Shown here piece by piece: positions 26,501 through 38,500 of a DNA stretch of 64,000 bases. The translations under genes were made by a program, and so were the position numbers. Under the pieces are notes generated by a model. That model made no database searches. It was not told the origin of the DNA and worked only from the letters and a program-made list of their open reading frames with translations. Within the stretch, counting starts at the first letter, position 1. Every line of letters begins with the position of its first letter. Origin of the DNA: Haemonchus contortus (Eukaryota > Nematoda > Chromadorea > Rhabditida > Trichostrongylidae); contig LS997562.1 of assembly GCA_000469685.2 (NCBI GenBank), forward strand, positions 24,823,681 through 24,887,680. The letters run 5' to 3'.

Positions 26501-29500
26501 TTGTCTCGCTTTTTTATGAAAAGTGTCCTAAACGCTTGCAAGACCCTTTTATAGATACCTACAGCCCTCCTTCATGCTTTGGTAACCCCAGAATTGCTTG
26601 TACAAGTAAATTTTTCATTGCTTGAACAGGCCAAATAGGAGTGCGCATAATCCGGGCACTCAAAAAGTGGCTACGAAATTCGGCAGCTCCATGAAGGTCA
26701 TGAGGAATTACATTAGACAGCATGCTTGCATATGGCTTCAAACAGTAAGAAAAATATACATCGGGAGGCTCAGTTTGAGAAGTTGCGCCAGGTGGAACAC
26801 CGATTACTTCAACCGCCCTGGGAGTTGGCGAAGCACCTTGAACTGCTTCATGGTCCTTAGGCAAGCTCCATGAGTCGACCATTAGTTGGGGGGAAGGCGA
26901 ATCTGTTGATTCAACGCACGATCTAACCCAAACCAGCGTAAGTTCCCGCCGAATTTCATAGATACGTTTTGAGTGCCCGCGGTACGTAGAAGGGTATGTG
27001 CACTCCTATTCGTCTGTGGAGGCAATGGAAATTTTTTTTGTATAATCAGTTTTGGTGTTCCCTAAACATGAAGGAGGGCTGTAGATAGTCCATATGATGC
27101 GTAAAAATGTTTTGCAAGCGTTTAGGACACGTTTGATTGAAAAGCAAAAGAGTGAATGCATCGAGTATTCGAACCTCCGTGTCCCACCAGTTCACCGTCC
27201 TCCTAACTGCGCTATCGTTGCAACTTTGAATGCTGCTCGGTTCACCTGTAAAATTAAATCATCGGCATAACACTTGGTGGAAGTGGAAGCTTTATCCCCA
27301 GAATCGGTTCGCAGGTTGAGAACCTAGATTTGAGATCAGCCTTCGGAAGACTTACGTCGATATATATTAGGTTGAGTAAAAAGTTTTGATCGGCTTTTCT
27401 ATTTTCACTTTGAAAAGTCTTATTTCCATTGAAAGAGGATCTCAATTAGTAATATAGTCTCCATCGTTGTCCTAAACATACGTCTAACCAACTGGCAGTT
27501 TCTTGACTCCTGAAGCCTAGAACGGTGGCGGTCGCGATTCGAAAAAAGGTGGAGATCTCATTTTTGAATTCCGGGCAATCATCAAAATTTCTATTGCGGA
27601 GGTGATGCTTCAGAGCAAGGAACAAATGGTAATCAGACGGAGCGAGACCTGGCGAATAAGTAGAATGGGTTAGCACTGCCCATCCAGGTTCGGCAATTTA
27701 CTGACAAAAAAATTTCGCAACATGCGGTTGAGCGCTGTCGTGAAAAAGGCAAACATTTTAACGCTGCGGACGCTTCCTTCGAACAACGTCGGCCAAACTC
27801 CGTAGCTGAGAAGCGTAAATCTCGGCGGTCACGGTGGAGCCCTCAGTAAATTATCCAAAGTAGAGCATTCCCTGAGACTGTCCACCGACGACACAGTAAA
27901 ACCTTCCTCGGACATAGTCTACTTCTCTGTTAGTCTTGGAGGTGTTTCGTCATGAGGCACCCATGGGCTGAGATACGATGACCCTTCTGGTTGCACCACA
28001 GATATTTGCGACAGGCGGCGGTGGATTATGCCCTTACAGTAATTCGTGATTGACGATAGCTCTCAGACAGCTTCGGACGGCAGTTGAAGGTTGAAGTCAT
28101 TTTTTGCGAAGCACTTACAAGGGGGTGCTTATACATCCTCCTAAAAATACAGGTTAGGAATCGGTTTAGCATAATCTATTACGAAGTCCTTCCGAGCGGT
28201 CCTACGAAAAAATCTAGAAGAGTCGATCAAGACTTTTTACTCAACCTAATATATATATATATATACATATATATATACAGTACTTGCCGTAAGAACTCAA
28301 AAATTTGCGATAATACCGCGAGTTCGCGTCTTTTTCGCCTTTTCTTTATAAATCGCTTTAAAATAAATTAGTCGAGGAGAAAAAAAATACCATTGAACTC
28401 AGCTCATCGGGCTCTACAAGACGATACCCTAAAATGTTAAAAATGCTTTATTTTGGATTGCGCCATGCACTTGAGCTCCATCCGAAAAGTGATTGCATGC
28501 ACATGGGGTGCACACTTAAGTGTTTGTAAATGCTCATTGGCCCCTGAAGATGATCTGTTCAGAATTTGCTTCGGATTGCGCCAAGTACTCGACTTTACTC
28601 AGTACGATGTGGAAATGATTGTTGGTTTTGTTCAGTCCCCATTGTTCCTTTTTTGGTTTCAAGGCTGTAGATAAGTGCATCTACGGTTTCTGCACTCAAC
28701 ACTCCTCTTTACAGGTTCCATTGATAATAGGACATCAATTTACGGCAGAATAACAAAGCCGATTTTTTTGGCATTTTCCAATTTTTGGAGAATTTTTCTT
28801 CGGAACCTGAGGAGGCAGCAGCGAGGCACTCCACTGTCGTAGACTACACTTTGTATTCTGCGAGGCTATTATGGTACACCCTATCATATATCAAAATTTC
28901 TCCCTTGGTATGGCCCCAAACTTCGAAATTCGTCAAGCCCAGTTCATAAAACAATGTTTTTTCCCTTCCCGTTAGTCTTTTTGCAGCTGCGTTGTACAGT
29001 GTTAGATTCCCCGTGAAAAATCCTATCGAGTGATATATAGGTCGACCCGTGACGAAACCCTCCCTCCACAACCACTTTCTGCAGTAGGCCTGCCTCTGAG
29101 CGGTTTCCTGCAGGGCGTGTTTCGAAAAGCATGCGGCCGGGTACTGTAGTGGCGGGAATTTGGAAGCTTTCAAATGGTAATTATTTGAACGGGTGATTAG
29201 ATCTGCTGGTGGCGGGGTACTGAAGTGGCGAGAAGGGAGGTCGGATCGATTAATGATTAGTTTAGTGGGGGGGTAGATCTGCAGGTGACGGAGTATTGTA
29301 GTGGCGGGAAAGTGGGGCAGTTTGAATGGGAATTTTGAGACGGTCTGAAGGAGCGGTTTCCATCGTTCATTTATAATGTGGAGGCTGTAGATAAGTGCAC
29401 CTACGGCCTCTGCACTCAACACTCCTCTTTACAGGTTCCATTGACAATATGACGTCAATTCATGGCAAAATAACGAAGTCGATTTTTCGGCATCGTCCCA

Positions 29501-32500
29501 TTTTTGGAGCATTTTTTCTCCGGAACCTGAGGAGGCGGCAGCGAGGAATCCGCTATTATAGACTACTCTTTGTGTTCTTCGAGGCTGCTATGGGATGCCT
29601 TACCAAAGATGATCAGTTCTCTCTTGGTATGGCTCCAAACTTCGAACTTCGTCAAGACCAAATCATAACACAACGTGTTTTCCCTTTCCGCCGGGGGAAG
29701 AAACACTCATTGAATAGCACTTTTAACGGAAAAACTGACAGTATACAATTTAATTGCAAAAACTCAAGCGGCAAGGGGAAAAAGCAATTTTGTAATTTGA
29801 GCGTGACGATAAGCGAAGTTTGGAGCCATACCAAGAGAGAACTGATCATCTTTGGTAAGGCATCCCATAGCAGCCTCGAAGAACACAAAGAGTAGTCTCA
29901 ATAGCGGATTGCCTCGCTGCCGCCTCCTCAGGTTCCGGAGAAAAATTGCTCCAAAAATGGGAAGATGCCAAAAAATCGACTTCGTTATTTTGCCATGAAT
30001 TGACGTCATATTGTCAATGGAACCTGTAAAGAGGAGTGTTGAGCGCAGAGGCCGTTGGTGCACTTATCTACAGCCTCCACATTATAAATGAACGATGGAA
30101 ACCGCTCCTTCAGACCGTCTCAAAATTCCCATTCAAACTGCCCCACTTTCCCGCCACTACAATACTCCGTCACCTGCAGATCTAACCCCCCACTAAACTA
30201 ATCACTAATCGATCCGACCTCCCTTCTCGCCACTTCAGTACCCCGCCACCAGCAGATCTAATCACCCGTTCAAATAATTACCATTTGAAAGCTTCCAAAT
30301 TCCCGCCACTACAGTACCCGGCCGCATGCTTTTCGAAACACGCCCTGCAGGAAACCGCTCAGAGGCAGGCCTACTGCAGAAAGTGGTTGTGGAGGGAGGG
30401 TTTCGTCACGGGTCGACCTATATATCACTCGATAGGATTTTTCACGGGGAATCTAACACTGTACAACGCAGCTGCAAAAAGACTAACGGGAAGGGAAAAA
30501 ACATTGTTTTATGAACTGGGCTTGACGAATTTCGAAGTTTGGGGCCATACCAAGGGAGAAATTTTGATATATGATAGGGTGTACCATAATAGCCTCGCAG
30601 AATACAAAGTGTAGTCTACGACAGTGGAGTGCCTCGCTGCCGCCTCCTCAGGTTCCGGAGAAAAATTCTCCAAAAATTGGAAAATGCCAAAAAAATCGGC
30701 TTTGTTATTCTGCCGTAAATTGATGTCCTATTCTCAATGGAACCTGTAAAGAGGAGTGTTGAGTGCAGAAACCGTAGATGCACTTATCTACAGCCTTGAA
30801 ACCAAAAAGGAACAATGGGGACTGAACAAAACCAATAATAATTTCACATTGTACTGAGTAAAATCGAGTGCGTGACGCAATCCGAAGCAAATTCTGAACA
30901 GATCATCTTCAGGGGCCAATGAGCATTTACAAGCACTTAAGTGTGCACCCCATGTGCATGCAATCACTTTTCGGATGGAGCTCAAGTGCATGGCGCAATC
31001 CAAAATAAAGCATTTTTAACATTTTAGGGTATCGTCTTGTAGAGCCCGATGAGCTGAGTTCAATGGTATTTCTTTCTCCTCAACTTATTTATTTTAAAGC
31101 GATTTATAAAGAAAAGGCGAAAAAGACGCGAACTCGCGGTGTTATCGCAAATTTTCGAGTTCTTACGGCGAGTACTGTATATATATATCTTTTTGAACGG
31201 CGACTGTGACCTAGTATCCTTCCCCTGTTTCATACATCCACGAAACAACTTTATCAACCATACTCAAGAGTTTTGCTGACCTTTCGCACTCTTGTGTAAC
31301 CTTCCCTGATTTCTTCCAAAGTGAGTTCTGCTTTTCCATTGTATCCGCGGGCAACTTCGTATTCTTTCAGAAATGTCTGAATGAGTTTACCATGGCTCAA
31401 AATCACGCAAAGCTCGACACCAAATTCTCAACATTTCGATGCCACTTACCATGACGACTGAGCCTATTCGTTTCCGTTCATCAATCATTGTAATCACGCG
31501 CTCCAGGGCAAAGATGCAGGCCTGTGAATATAGCAAATACAGCACGATAAAAAAAACTTATGTAAAAGCTAGCATAAGTCAGATGTGACTCGTCTTTTCA
31601 TGCTTGTTTGTCGCAATTTGGAATGAAAGTCTCCACTAGATTGGCATCTTTCATAGTCCACGAGCGGCCGCGCGACCGGCGACCAGTCGCGCGACTGGTC
31701 GCGGACCCATCTCGCGAGCGACTGGTGCGCGACTGGTCGCTCGATCGGTCGAGGAGGCCGCGCTAGTTATGAGTGCCGCCGGGGACGGTCCCGAGCAGAC
31801 CGCGCGATCAGTCGAGCGATCAGTCGAGCGACCAGTCGCTCGCGAGATGGGTCCGCGGCCGGTCGCGCAACTGGTCGTGGACTATGAAAGCAGCCATTGC
31901 TGAATTGCGGACAGAACCATTTTTTGATGACTAGCTAGGTGTCTTCCAGGAAATTCAGAGGCAACGTAGACACTTGGTTCAATCCTCGCATTCATGACCC
32001 AGGATCGATAGGACACTCCGTACTGTTTACAATGTGATTCGAACGCATATTTGATCTACCTCAGACCACCTTCGAGATTTGGGTAACGAACCTCGAAGGG
32101 ATTATGAAGGCCTCTATAAGCGTAATTGCAATGAATACGGCCATGAACTAAATGACATATGCGCGACAGCGCGAAAAAGAATTCCTATTTCTCACATGAA
32201 TTCTGCTTACACGAAACTAGTGAGAGTACTGTGGAACATTTTTCCGCTTATTTTTTCGATTCACATGGTGACTTGATGGTAAGTTGAGATATCAAATTAT
32301 GCTGAAAGTCAGGCTTTCGCAACGCGTACTGCGGCGATAAAACAACAAACAAAACATCAGTTCAAAACAAGTTCTATGCTGATAGTATCAAACAGAATTT
32401 AAAATGAAATTAAATTCACAACGATCCAGATTTATTCCCGGATTTTCTGAACGTTCCATAGAAGTACTAGGAAAAGACGCTGCATTCAAGGAGATTCCCT

Positions 32501-35500
32501 GGTACTGCAATCGGTCGCAATCGCAACTTCTCGCCTTTTTGTTTAGGCTGTGAAGCGGTCCATAAAGTACGCAAACAACCGCTCATGGAGGTTCAGGGTA
32601 AAGTGCTTGAAGCTAGTTCCGGGTTGCAGCAGTGGAGTGGCCAAATTAGAACACGTGACGAAATATGTTGATTACGGGACACCCTCTGTTCTTCGCAAGC
32701 GCATCTACGCATAGGTGTGTTGAGAGCCTGTGGTGGCTGTTGGTATCCTGCTCGACTCAGCCAAAAGTCGCATTCGAGTCACTGGGAAGTACCTGGGAGG
32801 CGATTCGGGGCCGCCTACAAGAACAACGCCCCTCTTCCACTTTGGGATAGCCTGACTAGATCCTGGAGTCAAATCAGCCTGGCAAGCTGCTTGTTGACAC
32901 TCAATTGCCGAAAGAGGCTGGTAAAATATCAGGGCCAAAATGTGCCCAAAAGGAGGAGAACCAAGATGGCTATCTGTACTTTTAACGCATGGACGCTTGC
33001 ATCGGAAGGAAGAAGGTACATATACAGTCGTGGTCCAAAGTTTGGATACTTTTTAATTTCTCGAATAGCGCGGCCAGTTGAGATCGTAATTATCCCAAAG
33101 TTACATATTAGGTATATAATCATGTGGGAAATATGGCATGCAATGTGGTTTGTGAAAATCAAAAGTCTGATTCCCAAAATAAGACAAGCTCGAGGAGCAG
33201 CGCGTCAAAAGTTTGGAAACTCGCTACCTGCCATATCGTTGTGGCTTCTTCTTGTCCAGGTTGGTGGATTTTTCGTAATGTTTAATCAGAGCATGGTATA
33301 TTGGGCGGTTTTCAGATGAGACAGGTAAAGAAGTTCCAGTATCCGTCCAGGAAGCAATTACTGAAGCCATTCGTTCCGGAACGAAAATGAGTGTACTTTC
33401 CCGAAATATAACCTCGCGAAAAGCACAATTTCCAAGGTTTTCAAGCGTTATCGAAGCCGAGGATTTGTGATGAAGAAGTCTCGCTCCGGAAAACCACGAA
33501 AGAGAACATCCAGAGTCGACTCCAATTCTTATGACTTCGATGGGCGATCCGCGCGCTACGGCTTCGGATATTCGTAAACAAGTAACATCTTTTTTGGGAT
33601 TTCTATCAGCCAAAGCACTGTCCAACGTCGGCTCAGAGCCGGAGGACTCTTTGGAAGGCGTCCTAGCAAGAAACCACTGGTCACCGCAAAGAACCGGAAG
33701 GCCCGACTTGACTTTGCTCGCAAGCACTTCGCCTGGAATAGAGATGACTGAAAAGAGTTTTGTTCAGCGACGAGTCGACCTTGTGTCTTTTCGGGAGTGA
33801 TTACATAATGTATATAAGACGTCCCGTGAATAAGCGATGTGATCCGAAGTACCAAATCCCGACGGTCAAACACGGTGGAGGAAGCGTTATGCTATGTTTA
33901 TGTTTCAGTCCATCCGGCGTTGGTTCGCTCGTTCGCATCCAGCGTAATATGAACTCGGCTCAGTACAAGGACATCTAGGAGAATGTAATGCTCCCGTTTG
34001 CCAACCAAAACCTGCCGACACGGTGGATTTTTCAACACGATAATGACCCGAAGCATACTTCCGTCTCGTGGCCGACTTCCCTCAGTCAAAGGAAATCAAC
34101 GTTATGGAGTGGCCGAGTCAGAGCCCAGACCTGAATCCTATAGGGCACCTTTGGAAAGGACTAGCACGTCGTATAAGCCAGGTTCCTGTTAGGAATGCGG
34201 ACGAAAACTTCTATCTCTTGTCTAGAGAGTGGACTCTGATACCACAGCCCAAAATTGAAGCTCTAATCGATTCAATGAGAAGAAGATGCAAAGCAGTACT
34301 CGATTTTCTTGGGTATCCAACGAAGTATTGATATTTTGTTTGTAAATTCAGGATACTATGATCAATTTCCCCTGCTATTGTGGAGTTTCCAAACTTTTGA
34401 CGCGCCCTTCTCACAATAAATCGCGTTTTTTAACTCTAATCATCCGGTCTCGGAAAAACACGTTGCCTATCGTGTTCTTTATTTGCTTCCCCTACTGTGC
34501 AAAACTGAGACAGTTACGTAATTTAGTGCCCGCGCTATATCGAAAATAAAAAGTTTCCAAACTTTTGAACGCGACTGTATATTAGGTGTGTGCATTAATT
34601 TCCGCCATTTTTTGCGTGCGATAGCATATTTATTTTCAAAATTAAAACAAAATGAACTCAAACTAATGTATTGCCCATCGTTAGCTACAAATTCTTGCCA
34701 TCTTACTGGTATCTTGTTGACTCCGGGTCTGAAAAAGCCATCATCTTTCAAGGCAATCCGTTATCCACCCATTTTCGCACTCCTGTTATCCACCCTTTTT
34801 CGCACTTCTTCGGCATTCCGGAAGCGTGTATCTACCATACTGACTCGCATAGACCGGAATAGGTGCTAATCCGGAAATGCAAGATCGGAAGAGTATGCAG
34901 GCTGAACAAGCTGCTCCCATCCAACAACTGCAATTTTTTCAAGGAATTCTTCGCAACATGAGGTCTGGCATGTTCGTGGTGGAACAGCACCTCATGTTAT
35001 TTTCTCGCGATTAACGGCCGCTTTTAGGTGAGAGCATCCTACAAACTTTCAAGTTGGTGTTACAGCGGTCAGCAGTAACAGCATCGTTCGGGATAAGCAG
35101 CTCATAGTACACAACACCCTTTTGATCTCACCACCAAATGCACATACAGCATGCTTTTTGGCTATGAACATTCTGCTTTCGTTGCAAACCCTCAGTGAAG
35201 AGAAACCATCTCAGCAGGTTCGTTCAGATGAAGTTCGCCCTCAATAAAAGCATTCGGTGGGCCTCAATGCAAGTTTTCTTGAAATGAAACAGTCGAAGAA
35301 GGGCCCCATGGGAAAAGGGTTTATCACGTTTCATGACCAATCAGTCTGAAAGCAACGGGATTCCGGGGAAAAACTGATCTCTCTGCCCTGAAGTAGGTAG
35401 TCAATACCCTACCTTACAGAATATGACAGGTTCCACCGGTAAACCTCTAACACGGTTCGCGCAACGGCCCTTGGAACTCGGCGGCGGATTTCAATGGCTG

Positions 35501-38500
35501 CTTTCATAGTCCGCAGGCAGGCGCGCTGGCGCGCAGGCAGGCGCGCAGGCAGTGCTAGGGGGGAGGAGGGAGGCAGACAGTGTAAGGCAAACAGTCCACG
35601 CCCCTTCGAAGGTTGTTTGTTTTCAACCCCTCGAAGGGGCGTGGACTGTTTGCCTTACACTGTCTGCCTCCCTCCTCCCCCCTAGCACTGCCTGCGCGCC
35701 AGCGCGCCAGCGCGCCTGCCTGCGGACTATGAAAGCAGCCAATGCACACACCTAATATGTTTCAGCGCCTTCTAATATATTAGGTGTGTGCATTAATTTC
35801 CGCCGCCGAATTCCAAGGGCCGTTGCGCGAACCACGGTTTACAGAGGTTTAGAGGTTTACAGGTCAAACCTGTCATGTTCTGTGAGGTAGGATATTGGCT
35901 ACCTACTTAAGGGCAGACAGATCAGTTTTGCCCCAAAATCGTGTTGCTCTCAGACTGATTGGACATGGAACGTGATGAACTGTTTTTCCGGGGCCCCTTC
36001 TCTTGCTGTTTGTTTTCAAGAAAACTGGCATTGAAGCCCTCCGGATGCTCCTATGGAGGACAAGCTTCATCTGAACTAACCTGCTGAGATGGTTTCTCTC
36101 CACTCGAGAGCTTGCAACAAAAGTGGAATGTCCATCGCCAAAAAGTAATGCTGTGTGTGCCTTTAGTGGTGGAATCCAAAGGGTGTTGTGTACTATGAGC
36201 TGCTGAGCTCGAACAAAACTGTTACTGCTGACCGCTACTAACACCAACTTGACAGTTTGTAGGATGCTCTCACCTAAAAGCTCACCTTAATCGCAAGAAA
36301 ATATCATGAGGTGCTTTTCACCACGAACATGCCAGACCCCATGTTGCGAAGAATGTCCTTTAAAAAAATTGCAGTTGCTGGACGGGATCAGCTTGCTCAG
36401 CCCGCATACTCTCTGGAACTTGCTCTTCTGATTACCCCCTATTCCGGTCCATGCAAGTCAGTTTGGCAGATATACGCTTCCGGAATGCCGAAGAAGTGCG
36501 AAAATGGGTGGATAACAAGATTGCCTCAAAAGATGAAGACTTTTTTAGACCCGGAGTCAACAAGATAACAGAAAGATGGCAAGAAGTTGTAGCTAACGAT
36601 GAGCAATACATTGGTTAATGTATATTCAGTTTTAATTCTGTAATAAGTATATTTTTGCACGCGAAAAACGGCGGAAATTAATGCACACACCTAATAGCTT
36701 ACCAGATTACGTCCTGCGAGCTTATAACTTTTTTGACAACGATTTCGATAAAGTCTAAAATATTCCTGATATTCATATGTGTAGGAGTTTATGTAAAGTA
36801 GAAAGCGAAGAGTGCCGTAATCTATTTGATCGGCGCTACGAATCGAACTTCCCATCAAATACATATGAGGCAACATATGAACGGTTAAAAGACTTCCCCT
36901 CCTTCCTTCGGTGGCGAAAATTAATGCACACACCTAATAGAAGAACTGATGATGCAATCTAGGAAGATCAAGTACGACATCATCGGACTGAGCGAGACGA
37001 GAAGGCAGCGCCCGCTTCACAAGTATTTGAGACTGGAGAAGCGTTCCTGGAACATGCGACAGCAGAGGCGTCGAGCATGGCTCAACCCTAGCTCTAACCA
37101 TCTTCGTTGAATATGCACCATCATCGAGTTACAAAGAAGAAGTTGGAAGTGTTTTATATGGACCTGGAAGGGGTCTGTAGAGAAGACCACACTTTCTTCA
37201 AGCCAATCCTCGGTGATTTTAACGCTAAAATCGGACTCAAAAGAACGGCTGAAGAGCTCCACATCGGGACTCACGGAGAGGAAAGTACAGCCGCGTCTAC
37301 CTGCCTACCCACATCTTAGGCAAGACAAATATATATCGCTCCTTCAGTTCTTCATTCCGAAGTTCGACATGCCATCTCGTTGATGAAGAATTGTAAGGCG
37401 CCCCGTCCAATAGGACCAAGCCAATCTAAAGTCTTCCACCCGTTATTGTCAGAAGACTGGCTAGGCTCTTCACGCGGTACCTGTTGGAACGCAAAGCGCC
37501 TAGGAGAAATGGCAGACTATGTTGCTGTACAAGAAGGGAAATCCCGACGATTTTAGCAATTATCGCCCAATCTGCCTGCCGTCTGTAATCTATAAGCTTT
37601 TCACTCGCGTCATCCTAAACAAGATTGGCAGAATATTAGATGAAGGACAGCCATGTAAGCAAGCAGGTTTTTGAAGAATGTTCACTACAGTCGATCTCAT
37701 CCACACCATTACGAGAGTTATTGAAGCATTGAAGAGTTTGAAACGCCGATGACCTTACATTCATGGTTTTCAAGAAAGCCTTCGGGACCATCTAGACGGA
37801 CGCGGTAATTGAAACCCTGGGCAACCACGGTGTTCCTGCTCAATATATAAGGATGCTTCGTGAGCTCTACAACAGCTTCACTACCAGGATCTCGCCATTC
37901 TATCAAGAAGTCATGATCAACGGAAGAGAGAGGTTTGAGAGGTCGATATCATCTTGCCCAAACCTTTCAGTGCCATTCTCGAGAATATCATGCGTCATAT
38001 GTAATGGGAAGGCATGGTAGCGAAGATCGACGGCTGCTACTTACATAAACTCCGCTCTGCAGACGATAACGTGCTTATAACCCCGAAGATCGAGCGAGCG
38101 TAACGAATGCTGGCCGAGTTTGGCAATTCTTGGGGAAAGATCGGATTACGACTGACGAAGATGATGTTCACGCGAAACGTATCGGTACCTCATGCTCTCT
38201 TTACGCTATATGGAACAGATATCTCCAAATGCTCTGGCTACGTGTATCTAAGTCGGGAAGTCAAAATGACGAACGACTCAGCCGGAGATAAGCAGACGGA
38301 AATGCGCGGCGTGGGGAGCATTTAAGAACACCGAGGGAGTAGTGAAGAAGACGATGAACATCCGGCTCCGCGCTCACCTTTTCGGTCCTTCCTGCTTTGA
38401 CGTACGCCTCAGAGACTTGGACTCAAAGCTGGAAGAGCAGGCTGCCAGCGTTACGTTTACGTTTTTTGTCGACGTACTGGAAATGACGATGCTCAGAAAT

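Noticed and set aside
28844..29422. 192-codon open frame on the minus strand
   Set aside because: It lies in the arm of the 2.9-kb palindrome, has a mirror copy, and no recognised family or splice context; treated as repeat sequence.
32717..33319. 200-codon open frame
   Set aside because: It crosses from RTE coding sequence into the Tc-like element end, so it is a chance fusion across an insertion point.
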